From [Clostridium] symbiosum ATCC 14940 (GTDB lineage: Bacteria; Bacillota; Clostridia; Lachnospirales; Lachnospiraceae): DNA of 55,308 nucleotides. Below the pieces are notes generated by a model. The model saw only the letters and a program-made list of their open reading frames with translations, made no database searches and was not told the origin of the DNA. Positions 15,663 through 24,421 of the stretch are shown piece after piece. The DNA is taken from NCBI RefSeq assembly GCF_000466485.1, contig NZ_KE992946.1:19407-74714 (forward strand), given 5' to 3'. Numbering within the stretch: the first letter of the stretch is position 1; each line of letters begins with the position of its first letter. The position numbers and the translations under genes are program-made.

Positions 15663-17663
15663 ATGACAAACGAGGAAATCGAAGAGTTTATGAAAATCAG
15701 GCTGGAAGAAGGGCTGCCTGAACCGGAGACGCTGGACGCAGCCGTGCGCAGGGCGCCAAAGAGGGAGGCGAAGCTTTCCCTCGGCGATAAAAAGCTGGCG
15801 GTCAAGAATGCGCTCCGTTATATTCCGGAAAAATATCACAGAAAACTGGCGGCGGAATTTTATCAGGAGCTGGAGACGAGAGGGAAAATTTATGGTTACC
15901 GTTTCCGCCCGCACGGCCTGATTAAGGCAAAGCCGATCGAAGCATACAGAGGCAGATGCCTGGCCGGCAAGGCAATCCAGCTCATGATTGATAATAATCT
16001 GGATTTTGATGTGGCTCTGTATCCCTATGAGCTTGTTACATATGGCGAGACGGGACAGGTGTGCCAGAACTGGATGCAGTACCGTCTGATTAAGAAATAT
16101 CTGGAGGAGATGGAGGAGGATCAGACGCTGATAGTAAGCTCCGGACATCCTCTCGGTCTTTTTCCTACTGCCCCGGATTCTCCCCGGGTGATTCTGACTA
16201 ACGCTTTGATGGTCGGAAAATATAATGACAATGACAACTGGAACAGGGCGGCGGCCATCGGCGTATCCAACTATGGCCAGTTCACGGCCGGCGGCTGGTT
16301 CTATATCGGCTCCCAGGGAATCGTCCATGGAACTTACTCCACACTCCTTTCGGTTGCCCGGGAAATCCTGCACCACAGCAGTGAGACAATGCTGGAGGGA
16401 AGTCTTTTTGTCTCATCCGGTCTCGGCGGGATGAGCGGGGCGCAGGGAAAAGCAGTCGAGATGTGCAACGGGGTTGGAATTATCGCCGAAGTCGATGAAT
16501 CGAAAATCGAATTGAGACAGCGGCTGGGCTGGGTCAGCCTGAGAGCGGAAAGCTGTGAGGAGGCCTTTAGCCTGGCGGCGGAATGGATAGAGAAAAAGAA
16601 ACCGATTTCCATTGCATACCATGGAAATATCGTGGATTTGCTCCAGTATGCGGTGGATCATAATGTACATATTGATTTTATGACGGATCAGACGTCCTGC
16701 CATGTCGCTTTCGACGGAGGATATTGTCCCCAGGGGATGACATTTGCCGAGCGGACCAGGATGCTTTCGGAGGATCCGAAGGAGTTTGTACACCGGGTTA
16801 AGGCGACAATCCAAAAGCACCATGAGCTGATTGAAACACTGCGTTCCAGGGGCACATTTTTCTTCGATTACGGCAACAGCCTGACAACGACAATGTATGA
16901 GACAGGGATTAAGGAGGTCTGTGTAAACGGCGAAAATTCCCTGGATGGATTTATCTATCCATCCTTTGTAGAAGCTTTTCTGGGGCCGAATCTCTTTGAT
17001 TTGGGATACGGGCCGTTCCGCTGGGTATGCCTCTCCGGCCGGGATGAAGACCTTCATAAAACAGATTTGGCGGCAATGGAGTGTATTGAAAAAGACAGAC
17101 GATATCAGGACTACGATAATTACATCTGGATACGGGACGCAGAGAAAAATAAGCTGGTAATCGGATCCCAGGCCAGGATTTTATACCAGGATGCCGATAC
17201 GCGGATGAAAATTGCCCTGAGATTCAACGAGATGGTAAGAAATAAAGAGATCGGCCCCGTCATGATCGGCAGGGACCATATGGATACCGGCGGTACGGAT
17301 GCTCCTTCCAGGGAAACCTCCAATATCCGGGATGGAAGCAATATTACGGCGGATATGTCGGCTCTCGTATTTGCCGGAGACGCGGCTCTCGGAATGACGC
17401 TCATGTCCATGCACAACGGAGGCGGAACCGGAATCGGTAATTCACAGAGCTGCGGCTACGGCCTGCTTCTGGACGGAAGCAGAAGGGCGGACGGAATAAT
17501 CGAAAGAGCGGTGAACTATGACGTGATGTGCGGAGTAGCAAGGCGAGCCTGGGGACGGAATGAAAATTCGATAGAGACGGTGCGGGAACATAAACGCCAA
17601 AATGAGATTATTACCCTGCCCTATCTCTGCAGCGACACGCTGATTGACGAGATTATTAAATAG
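15663..17663 (+). CDS. hutU: Urocanate hydratase homologue (long form)
   Basis: This 666-residue protein has full-length urocanase similarity. The NAD-binding stretch is at about 256-270 (SSGLGGMSGAQGKA), and the C-terminal block includes MIGRDHMDTGGTDAPSRET and HNGGGTGIGNSQ. It is longer than the 550-residue proteobacterial enzyme and matches the long form known from anaerobes and animals. At the position of the classical signature (FQGLP-x-RICW, whose Cys is implicated in catalysis) this protein reads IGSQARILYQD, with Leu507 in place of Cys. This may be normal for the long clade or signal a changed substrate, for example thiourocanate. No hutH, hutI or ftcD is nearby; CoA-linked reductive genes follow. 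GAGGTGAGG precedes ATG 15663. Confidence 0.85.
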   Translation: MTNEEIEEFMKIRLEEGLPEPETLDAAVRRAPKREAKLSLGDKKLAVKNALRYIPEKYHRKLAAEFYQELETRGKIYGYRFRPHGLIKAKPIEAYRGRCLAGKAIQLMIDNNLDFDVALYPYELVTYGETGQVCQNWMQYRLIKKYLEEMEEDQTLIVSSGHPLGLFPTAPDSPRVILTNALMVGKYNDNDNWNRAAAIGVSNYGQFTAGGWFYIGSQGIVHGTYSTLLSVAREILHHSSETMLEGSLFVSSGLGGMSGAQGKAVEMCNGVGIIAEVDESKIELRQRLGWVSLRAESCEEAFSLAAEWIEKKKPISIAYHGNIVDLLQYAVDHNVHIDFMTDQTSCHVAFDGGYCPQGMTFAERTRMLSEDPKEFVHRVKATIQKHHELIETLRSRGTFFFDYGNSLTTTMYETGIKEVCVNGENSLDGFIYPSFVEAFLGPNLFDLGYGPFRWVCLSGRDEDLHKTDLAAMECIEKDRRYQDYDNYIWIRDAEKNKLVIGSQARILYQDADTRMKIALRFNEMVRNKEIGPVMIGRDHMDTGGTDAPSRETSNIRDGSNITADMSALVFAGDAALGMTLMSMHNGGGTGIGNSQSCGYGLLLDGSRRADGIIERAVNYDVMCGVARRAWGRNENSIETVREHKRQNEIITLPYLCSDTLIDEIIK

Positions 17664-17682
17664 AAAATGAAAGGAACAGAAC

Positions 17683-18936
17683 ATGGATCGGAAACAAAAA
17701 CCATTGGAAGGGATTACCGTGGTGGAGCTGGCGATGTTTGTCGCCGCTCCCAGCGCTGCCAGAATGCTGGCGGACTGGGGGGCTACAGTAATAAAAATAG
17801 AGTCTCCTAAAGGAGACCCGATGCGTTTCATGGGCAAGCTGGTATCCATGCCGATTGACGATGAGAGAGAGAATCCTGCCTATGATCAACAGAATTCGGG
17901 AAAGAAGGGCATTGTTTTAAACCTCAAGTCTGAAAAAGGCCGGGAAGTGATGCACCGGCTGCTGGAAAAGGCCGACGTTTTTATAACGAACAACCGACAG
18001 GATGCGCTGAAGCGTATGGGGCTTTCCTATGAGCAATTGTCGGAAAGATATCCGTCTCTTGTTTACGGACAGGTATCGGGATATGGCGAAACGGGGCCGG
18101 ATAAGGACAAGCCGGGATATGATTTTACCGCTTATTATGCGAGAGGAGGTATCAGCGGCACTCTGTATGAGAAAGGTACTTCCCCGCTTCTGACGGTAGC
18201 CGGTTTCGGTGATACGCAGGTGGGCCTCTGTCTGGCCTCCGGAGTCTGCGCCGCCCTGGTGAAGGCAAAGCAGACGGGACAGGGAGAGAAAGTAAGCGTG
18301 AGCCTTTACCAGACTGCCGTTTTCTGTATGGAGCATCTGATAGCCTCCGCACAGTACGGGAATAACCCATATCCCAGAAGCAGGATGGATCTTGCCAATC
18401 CGCTTCAGAATGCCTATGAGACAAAGGACGGAAGATGGCTCCAGGGAGCGGTGAACGATTTCGACAACCGCATTCGGGAGGTGCTTCATCTGATTGGCCG
18501 TGATGACCTGGCAGAGAATGAAGAATTCTGTCATTTTGAGCGGATCAGCACCCACTCCAGGGATTTGATCGTTGAACTTGATAAGACGTTCAGGGAAAAA
18601 AACATTGATGAATGGCTTGAGATATTTACGGCCGCAGATCTGCCCTTTGACAAAGAGGCGGTGTGGGAGGAGATTTTAACGGATCCACAGGCCTGGGCGG
18701 AGAATATCCTCTGCCATGTGGGGGGATATCCGGAGCGGGAGGACATGGGCACAGACAGGATTCTGGTCCGGACGCCGGTTAAATTCCGGGAGGCAGGCCT
18801 TTGCGAGTACCGGAAAGGGCCTAAGATAGGGGAACATACGGAGGAAGTGCTTAAGGAGCTGGGATATTCCCGGAATGAAATAGATTGTATGGAGGCGGAA
18901 CAGGCTGTTAAGGCCTATGCGGGGCCGGATATTTAA
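17683..18936 (+). CDS. Class III CoA-transferase (CaiB/BaiF, FldA/HadA-like)
   Basis: This 417-residue member of the family III CoA-transferases opens with LEGITVVELAMFVAAPSAARMLADWGATVIKIE. The catalytic aspartate is most likely Asp147 in KPGYDFTAYYARGG. FldA and HadA of this family move CoA from an enoyl-CoA or acyl-CoA to a 2-hydroxy acid and always partner a 2-hydroxyacyl-CoA dehydratase, which is encoded next here. The gene follows the urocanase by 19 bases (AAAGGAACAG ribosome site). In this operon the acceptor may be imidazole lactate or urocanate; that is inference. Confidence 0.9.
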   Translation: MDRKQKPLEGITVVELAMFVAAPSAARMLADWGATVIKIESPKGDPMRFMGKLVSMPIDDERENPAYDQQNSGKKGIVLNLKSEKGREVMHRLLEKADVFITNNRQDALKRMGLSYEQLSERYPSLVYGQVSGYGETGPDKDKPGYDFTAYYARGGISGTLYEKGTSPLLTVAGFGDTQVGLCLASGVCAALVKAKQTGQGEKVSVSLYQTAVFCMEHLIASAQYGNNPYPRSRMDLANPLQNAYETKDGRWLQGAVNDFDNRIREVLHLIGRDDLAENEEFCHFERISTHSRDLIVELDKTFREKNIDEWLEIFTAADLPFDKEAVWEEILTDPQAWAENILCHVGGYPEREDMGTDRILVRTPVKFREAGLCEYRKGPKIGEHTEEVLKELGYSRNEIDCMEAEQAVKAYAGPDI

Positions 18937-18956
18937 AGAAAACGCAGGTGGAAAAT

Positions 18957-20192
18957 ATGAGTGCAAAGCATCTTTTAAATGAACTGCTGGATCGTCATTA
19001 CGACGAGGCGTGGAAGGCCAGGAAGGAGGGGCGCCCGGTGGGCTGGGCATCATCAAACTTTCCCCAGGAGTTTCTGGAGGCAATGGGGCTGACAGTCTGT
19101 TATCCTGAAAACCACTCCACGTCGCTGTCGGCAAAGCATGAATCCATGGATATGATTGAGAGGACGGAAAAGCTGGGGTACAGCAATGATATCTGCGGCT
19201 ACGCACGTGTCAATCTGGGGTATCTGGAGGATGGGCAGTGTGAAAGCCTGAATATGCCCCTGCCCGATTTTGTGGTGTGTACAAATAATATCTGTACGGA
19301 GATGATCAAATGGTTTGAGAATATTGCTAAAAAATGCGATATACCAATGATAGTCTATGATATTCCGTACAATACCGAATATGAAGTCAGCCGGTCGCGG
19401 CTGGACTATATGAAAGCGCAGATTCCGGAGCTGATAAAAAGTTTGGAACAGATAGCCGGAAAAAAATGGGATTGGGAACGGTTTAAGGAAGTGATGGCAG
19501 TTTCAAATGAGTGCGGCCGTCAGTGGAGAAGGGCTTCCGCTTATTTTGAGTCGGATCCAAGTCCGGTTAACGGATTTGAGATGTTTAACTATATGGCCCT
19601 CATGGTCTGTGCGAGAGGCAGAAAAGACACGGTGGAGGCGATCAGGATGCTGGCCGATGAGATGGAGGAACGGTGCAGAAAAGGTGAGACCACCTTCAGG
19701 GGAGAACCCAGGCACCGCATTATGATGGAAGGCATTGCCTGCTGGCCCCATCTGCAGCATAACTACCAGACGCTCAAGAATCAGGGATGCAATCTGTGCG
19801 GCACGGTTTACACCGAGACATGGGGAAGAATGTACGGCAGCCTGGATGAAATGCTGCTGTCCTACAGCGTGGTTCTCGACAATACGAATCTGGAGCGATC
19901 CTGTGACAGAAGAGTCAATCTTGCCAGGAGAACTCGGTGCGACGGCGTGGTGATGCATCTGAACCGGAGCTGTAAGGCCTGGGACGGAATCCTTTTTGAG
20001 ATGGAGCGGAAAATCAGGGAGGAAACAGGGCTGCCCACCATGATGTACGACGGTGATCAGTCCGATCCCAGGTGTTATGCCAATCAGCAGTATGAGACGC
20101 GAGTGGAAGGTCTGTGTGAGATTATGGATGAGAGAGAGGCCGCACGGAAATCCGGGATTGACGGTGCGGATAAAGATAAAGGAGATATCTAG
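18957..20192 (+). CDS. 2-hydroxyacyl-CoA dehydratase, first subunit (FldB/HadB-like)
   Basis: This 411-residue protein belongs to the HgdB/FldB/HadB family of oxygen-sensitive [4Fe-4S] dehydratase subunits that remove water from 2-hydroxyacyl-CoA by a ketyl radical route. Family features are GWASSNFPQEFLEAMGLTVCYPENHS at the N-terminus and cysteines suited as cluster ligands in SNDICGYARVN and DFVVCTNNIC, plus a late cysteine. ATG 18957 has AGGTGG upstream; an in-frame GTG at 18948 overlaps that site and is less likely. The ATP-driven activator (HadI/FldI-like) is not in this operon and must come from elsewhere. Confidence 0.9.
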   Translation: MSAKHLLNELLDRHYDEAWKARKEGRPVGWASSNFPQEFLEAMGLTVCYPENHSTSLSAKHESMDMIERTEKLGYSNDICGYARVNLGYLEDGQCESLNMPLPDFVVCTNNICTEMIKWFENIAKKCDIPMIVYDIPYNTEYEVSRSRLDYMKAQIPELIKSLEQIAGKKWDWERFKEVMAVSNECGRQWRRASAYFESDPSPVNGFEMFNYMALMVCARGRKDTVEAIRMLADEMEERCRKGETTFRGEPRHRIMMEGIACWPHLQHNYQTLKNQGCNLCGTVYTETWGRMYGSLDEMLLSYSVVLDNTNLERSCDRRVNLARRTRCDGVVMHLNRSCKAWDGILFEMERKIREETGLPTMMYDGDQSDPRCYANQQYETRVEGLCEIMDEREAARKSGIDGADKDKGDI

Positions 20193-20193
20193 T

Positions 20194-21336
20194 ATGAGTG
20201 AGCTTGATAAGCTGATTTCGGAGCTTGCGGCAACCGCCCGAAACACTCGCGAGGCCGTCAGAAAGGCGAAGGAGGAAACAGGGAAAGAGGCAGCTGGCTG
20301 TTTCTTGGGATTTGGACCGGAGGAGCTGGCCGATGCCGCCGGTCTGCTGCCTGTATCAGTATGGGGGGACGACAGGGAGATAGAGAAGGCCCGGCGGTAT
20401 TATCCGGCATTTTTCTGTGCCCCGGTCCAGCAGATGTTAGAGCAGGCCATGGGGGGAGAATATGACGGGCTGCTAAGCGCAATGATAATGCCGGTTTACT
20501 GTGACGCCCTCCGATCGGCCGGACAAAATTTCAAGACCGCCGTACCGCATATTCCGGTAATACCGGTTGTCTATCCTGCGAACAGGAAGGGGCGTTCCGG
20601 CAGGGAGTTTCTGGCCTCGGAATACAGAAGCGCCGGGAAGGCCCTTGAGAAAATAACAGGAAAAAAGATTACGGAGAAAGCGCTGCAGGACTCGATAGAA
20701 GTATACAACCGGTACAGGAGCGCGATGAGGGAATTTGTAAAAGAGGCGTCCGGGCACCCGGATATAATCACACCGTATCTGCGGCATATGCTCATCAAGG
20801 CGGCAGGCTGCCAGGATAAGCGAATTTATACTGAAAAAATCGGGCGTTTAACCAGGCTTTTGAAGAAGGAACCGGTGAGGGATTGGAATGGAAACAAGGT
20901 GATTCTGACCGGAATCCTGCTGGAATCAGAACAGATTCTGAAAAAGATGGAAAGCCATAACCTGGCGGTGCTGTCCGACTATCTGCTGCAGGAATCCCTG
21001 CAATTCCAGACAGACGCGCCGGTGGAGGGGAAGGATTCATTTTACAGGCTGGCATGCCGGTTTGCCGACCTTAAATTCTGTTCCGTTGCGATGGATCCGG
21101 AGAAAAGCAGAATCAGCAGGCTGTGTGAAGAGGCAATTGAAAATCAGGCAGGAGTGATTGTCTGTATCCCGTCCTTCTGCGATCCGGAGGAATACGATTA
21201 CCCGCTGATGAGACAGGCTTTGGATGAAAAAGGAATCAAACATATCTGTCTGGAGCTGAATACCTCCTTCGTCAGTTCACAGGCGGAGACGCTGCTGCAG
21301 ACATTTGCAGAGATGGAAAGGGGGAGAGAAAAGTGA
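20194..21336 (+). CDS. 2-hydroxyacyl-CoA dehydratase, second subunit (FldC/HadC-like)
   Basis: This 380-residue partner of the preceding subunit has the family's pattern GFGPEELADAAGLLPVSVWG, RYYPAFFCAPVQQMLEQ and MIMPVYCDALRSAGQNF, which places three early cysteines for a second [4Fe-4S] cluster. The late region VIVCIPSFCDPEEYDYPLMRQALDEKGI is also typical. It starts one base after the stop of the first subunit with AAAGGAG upstream; the open frame extends back inside the previous gene but that is not a start. The two subunits form the heterodimer. Substrate specificity cannot be read from sequence alone. Confidence 0.9.
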   Translation: MSELDKLISELAATARNTREAVRKAKEETGKEAAGCFLGFGPEELADAAGLLPVSVWGDDREIEKARRYYPAFFCAPVQQMLEQAMGGEYDGLLSAMIMPVYCDALRSAGQNFKTAVPHIPVIPVVYPANRKGRSGREFLASEYRSAGKALEKITGKKITEKALQDSIEVYNRYRSAMREFVKEASGHPDIITPYLRHMLIKAAGCQDKRIYTEKIGRLTRLLKKEPVRDWNGNKVILTGILLESEQILKKMESHNLAVLSDYLLQESLQFQTDAPVEGKDSFYRLACRFADLKFCSVAMDPEKSRISRLCEEAIENQAGVIVCIPSFCDPEEYDYPLMRQALDEKGIKHICLELNTSFVSSQAETLLQTFAEMERGREK

Positions 21337-22472
21337 TTGAATCTGAAAAATACAGGCTCATACGCAGAGCAGTCAGGGAATTTGCAAAACAGGAGGTGGC
21401 CCCTCTGGCAGAGTCGATAGAGGAGACGGGACGGATACCCAAGGAGCTTTACCGGAAGATGGCGCAGAACCAGTATTTTGGCGTAACAATTCCGGAGGAA
21501 TACGGCGGCTGCGGCGCAGGATACGTGGCCATGGCGATTGTCATGGAGGAGCTGGCCAGGGCCAGCGTATCGGCCACGCTCTATGTGACGTCTCCCAACA
21601 CTCTTTTGGGGCTTCCCATCCTGAATTACGGCACGGAGGAACAGAAAGAAAAATACCTCGTTCCGGTTATGAAGGGCGAGAAGGAGGGAACGTTTGCACT
21701 GACGGAACCGTCGGCAGGCTCTGACGCCGCCACCCAGAACACCATTGCCAGGAAAGACGGGGATTATTATATTATTAACGGAAGAAAGGCTTTTATCACG
21801 GCGGCGCCGCTCTGTGATTTTGCCGTTGTATTCGCAGCCACGGATGTGTCGCTGGGAGCCAGGGGAATCACGGCATTTATAATAGAGAGGGATACACCGG
21901 GCTATTCGGTGGGACAGCCGGAGAGGAAGATGGGAGTAAACGGCTCACCTACAGCCGATATTATCCTGGAAAATGTAAAGGTACATAAGAGCCAAATCCT
22001 GGGAGAAGAGGGAAAGGCATTTCAGATGGCGATGAAGACGCTGGATTCCGGCCGTCTCGTGGTTGCCGCCCAGTGCCTCGGCATAGCGGAGGCGGCTATG
22101 AAGGAGGCGGTGGGATACGTCAGGCAGAGAAGGCAGTTCGGCGCGGCATTGTCGGAATTCCAGGGGATTCAGTTCATGCTGGCCGATATGGAGACGAAAT
22201 TATGCTGTGCGCGCGCGTTGATTTATGACGCGGCTGAGAAGAAGGATGCCGGTATGAATATCACAAAGGAAGCGGCGGCAGCCAAGTATTTTGCATCCGA
22301 AATGTGCAATGAGATAGCGGCAAAGGCTCTTCAGCTTCATGGCGCTTACGGCTATATGAAGGATTATCCGATAGAAAGGATTTTCAGGGACGCCAGAGTG
22401 ACGACGATTTATGAGGGGACCTCCCAGATTCTCCAGACCGTGATTGCGAAGCAGGTATTAAAGGGCCGATAG
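21333..22472 (+). CDS. Acyl-CoA dehydrogenase (reductive, AcdA/AcdB-like)
   Basis: This 379-residue flavoprotein has the complete ACAD fold: the FAD/substrate motif ALTEPSAGSDAA at about 128-139, YIINGRKAFITAA, RQFGAALSEFQGIQ, and the C-terminal IYEGTSQILQT, whose glutamate is the usual catalytic base. Its GTG start overlaps the stop of the dehydratase subunit. With EtfB/EtfA encoded next it probably runs in the reductive direction, turning an enoyl-CoA into the saturated acyl-CoA, as in clostridial leucine and phenylalanine reduction. Ferredoxin-linked bifurcation is possible but not shown. Confidence 0.93.
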   Translation: MIESEKYRLIRRAVREFAKQEVAPLAESIEETGRIPKELYRKMAQNQYFGVTIPEEYGGCGAGYVAMAIVMEELARASVSATLYVTSPNTLLGLPILNYGTEEQKEKYLVPVMKGEKEGTFALTEPSAGSDAATQNTIARKDGDYYIINGRKAFITAAPLCDFAVVFAATDVSLGARGITAFIIERDTPGYSVGQPERKMGVNGSPTADIILENVKVHKSQILGEEGKAFQMAMKTLDSGRLVVAAQCLGIAEAAMKEAVGYVRQRRQFGAALSEFQGIQFMLADMETKLCCARALIYDAAEKKDAGMNITKEAAAAKYFASEMCNEIAAKALQLHGAYGYMKDYPIERIFRDARVTTIYEGTSQILQTVIAKQVLKGR

Positions 22473-22539
22473 AGGGGCAATGACATTTGGGGCGGATTGC
22501 GGACGACAGACCGTAATGATAATACAGGAGGTTGCGGAT

Positions 22540-23337
22540 ATGAAAATAGCAGTTTGTATTAAGCAGGTTCCGGATACGGACGATGTAAAGATAGACAGGA
22601 AAACGGGGACCCTGAAAAGAAGTGAGGTTTCCGGAATTCTGAATCCGGAGGATATGAGCGCCGTCAGGATGGCGGCGGCCCTTCGAAGAGAGATGGAAAA
22701 GAAGGGCGAAAAATCATCTCTTACGGCAATAACAATGGGACCTCCGGCCGCGTCGGAGGTTCTTAGAGAGGCAATGGCATGCGGGGCGGATGAGGGAATC
22801 TTGTTGTGTGACCGGGCATTTGCCGGAGGGGATACCTTTGCTACCTCTCTGGTATTGGCGGAGGCGGTGAAAAAAGCGGGAGGTTTCTCCGTCATATTTA
22901 CCGGAAGACAGACCACGGACGGTGAAACGGGCCACGTGGGGCCGCAGCTGGCAGAACATCTTGGAATTGGGCAGCTCACCCTGGTAAGACGGGTAAACTG
23001 GAACGGCAGGCTAACGGCCGTGCGCAGGTTCGAGGGATGTCTTCAGACCGTGGAGTGTGACACCCCGGCTGTTATTGTCTGTTCCGGGGAGGAGAGCGCG
23101 TTTGAGAGCATTCCAATCGGGGCAATCTGTAAAGCCTGCGAAAAGCAGCTCATCATATGGGACTGCGGACAGCTTGGGCTTCTGCCGGAGGAGATTGGAC
23201 TTTGCGGTTCCAGGACCGCCGTGCGCAGGACCTTCCTGCCGCAAAGCGCGCCGAAGGGGCGTATGCTTGAGGGGAATATGGAGGAGATGGCGCAGACTCT
23301 CGCGAACGAGCTGAGAAAGAGGGTGAATCAGAAATGA
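22540..23337 (+). CDS. etfB: Electron transfer flavoprotein beta subunit
   Basis: This 265-residue protein begins MKIAVCIKQVPDTDDVKIDRKTGTLKR, typical of EtfB. It contains the ADP/FAD-binding GRQTTDGETGHVGPQLAEHLG (about 121-141). ATG 22540 is chosen for ACAGGAGG upstream; the frame is open from 22480. It carries electrons with EtfA to the acyl-CoA dehydrogenase encoded just before. The C-terminal region lacks any extra ferredoxin domain. It overlaps etfA by four bases (ATGA). Confidence 0.95.
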   Translation: MKIAVCIKQVPDTDDVKIDRKTGTLKRSEVSGILNPEDMSAVRMAAALRREMEKKGEKSSLTAITMGPPAASEVLREAMACGADEGILLCDRAFAGGDTFATSLVLAEAVKKAGGFSVIFTGRQTTDGETGHVGPQLAEHLGIGQLTLVRRVNWNGRLTAVRRFEGCLQTVECDTPAVIVCSGEESAFESIPIGAICKACEKQLIIWDCGQLGLLPEEIGLCGSRTAVRRTFLPQSAPKGRMLEGNMEEMAQTLANELRKRVNQK

Positions 23338-24389
23338 CAGAGGAATTAAAAGGGCAGGATCAGAAAAGAGGCATCCAGGTTCATGATAAAGACAGAGGGG
23401 GAATATGGATTTATGCGCAGACACAGGGGGAAGGATTGCACCCGGTAGTCATTGAACTTCTGGGAGAGGGAAGAAAACTGGCCGACCGGTTGGCACGGCC
23501 TCTCTGCGCCGTTCTGGTGGGAGAGAATGAAGCGCTGGCACAGGAGCTGTTTGAATATGGGGCAGATGAAGTATGCCTGTTCCGGCACAGTCTGCTGCAG
23601 CAGTATTCAACGGACGGATATACAAAAGCAGTGGCAACGATGGTACAGGAAAATCGGCCCTATGCTCTGCTGTTCGGCGGAACGGATGAGGGCAGGGATC
23701 TGGCTCCGAGAGTGGCGGCGAGAACCAGAACCGGGCTGACGGTGGACTGTACGGAGTTCAGAATAGATGAAGAAAATCAGATGTGCCAAATCCGCCCGGC
23801 ATTTGGAAGCCGTCTGATGGCGGAAATAGTGACGGTTGGAGGAAGCGCGGCAATGTGCACGGTCCGGCCCGGTATGTTCGAGCCGGCCGTACGTAAAGCC
23901 GGCAGAAAGGGGAGGCTGAGCCGGGTCTGTTTAGAGCTATCCCCGGAAGAAATCCGAACAAAGACAGTATCCTCCGTCAGAGAGGAGGAAGGGCCAAAAG
24001 CTCTGGAAACTTCGGGAACGGTTGTTGCCGGAGGAATGGGAATAGGAGACAGGGAGGGATTTGAACTGCTTGATGAGCTGGCCGGATTGTTCGGGGGTAC
24101 AACGGGAGGAACCAGGCCTGCGGCGGCGAGCGGCTTAATACCCCATGAAAGGATGATAGGGCAGACCGGCCGGGTCATTGCGCCGGAGCTTTATATTGCC
24201 TGCGGAATTTCAGGCGCCGTTCAGCATTTACTTGGAGTGAGCAAAGCTAAATGCATTGTAGCTGTCAACAATAATCCGGACGCGCCGATTTTTGAAGCAG
24301 CAGATTACGGCATTGTTGCAGATTACAGGGAATTTATTCCAAAATTGCTGAAAGAGCTGAAAAAAACGGACGGGAATAGTAATATATAG
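23334..24389 (+). CDS. etfA: Electron transfer flavoprotein alpha subunit
   Basis: This 351-residue protein has the EtfA C-terminal FAD domain (about 225-345): GGTTGGTRPAAASGLIPHERMIGQTGR and ELYIACGISGAVQHLLGVSKAKCIVAVNNNPDAPIFEAADYGIVAD. The N-terminus has no 2[4Fe-4S] ferredoxin extension of the kind some bifurcating EtfA proteins carry. ATG 23334 overlaps the etfB stop. It forms the heterodimer that hands electrons from NADH or ferredoxin to the dehydrogenase in this operon. Only 32 bases separate it from the large regulator downstream. Confidence 0.95.
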   Translation: MTEELKGQDQKRGIQVHDKDRGGIWIYAQTQGEGLHPVVIELLGEGRKLADRLARPLCAVLVGENEALAQELFEYGADEVCLFRHSLLQQYSTDGYTKAVATMVQENRPYALLFGGTDEGRDLAPRVAARTRTGLTVDCTEFRIDEENQMCQIRPAFGSRLMAEIVTVGGSAAMCTVRPGMFEPAVRKAGRKGRLSRVCLELSPEEIRTKTVSSVREEEGPKALETSGTVVAGGMGIGDREGFELLDELAGLFGGTTGGTRPAAASGLIPHERMIGQTGRVIAPELYIACGISGAVQHLLGVSKAKCIVAVNNNPDAPIFEAADYGIVADYREFIPKLLKELKKTDGNSNI

Positions 24390-24421
24390 ATAAATTGAAA
24401 TGGGCAAAGGGCGTGAATAGG

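Noticed and set aside
15663-17663. Canonical histidine degradation (hut) operon
   Set aside because: No histidase, imidazolonepropionase or formiminotransferase gene is present around the urocanase homologue.
20053-20193. Longer start for the second dehydratase subunit
   Set aside because: This extension lies inside the first subunit's gene; ATG 20194 has a ribosome site and gives the family's normal length.
15663-24389. Operon as the 2-hydroxyglutarate route of glutamate fermentation
   Set aside because: That route uses a class I CoA-transferase (GctAB) and glutaconyl-CoA decarboxylase. Here there is a class III transferase plus acyl-CoA dehydrogenase and Etf, which fits the reductive FldABC/HadABC type better.
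24395-24421. TTG start for the large regulator
   Set aside because: No ribosome site precedes it and the family domain begins at the ATG 24422.
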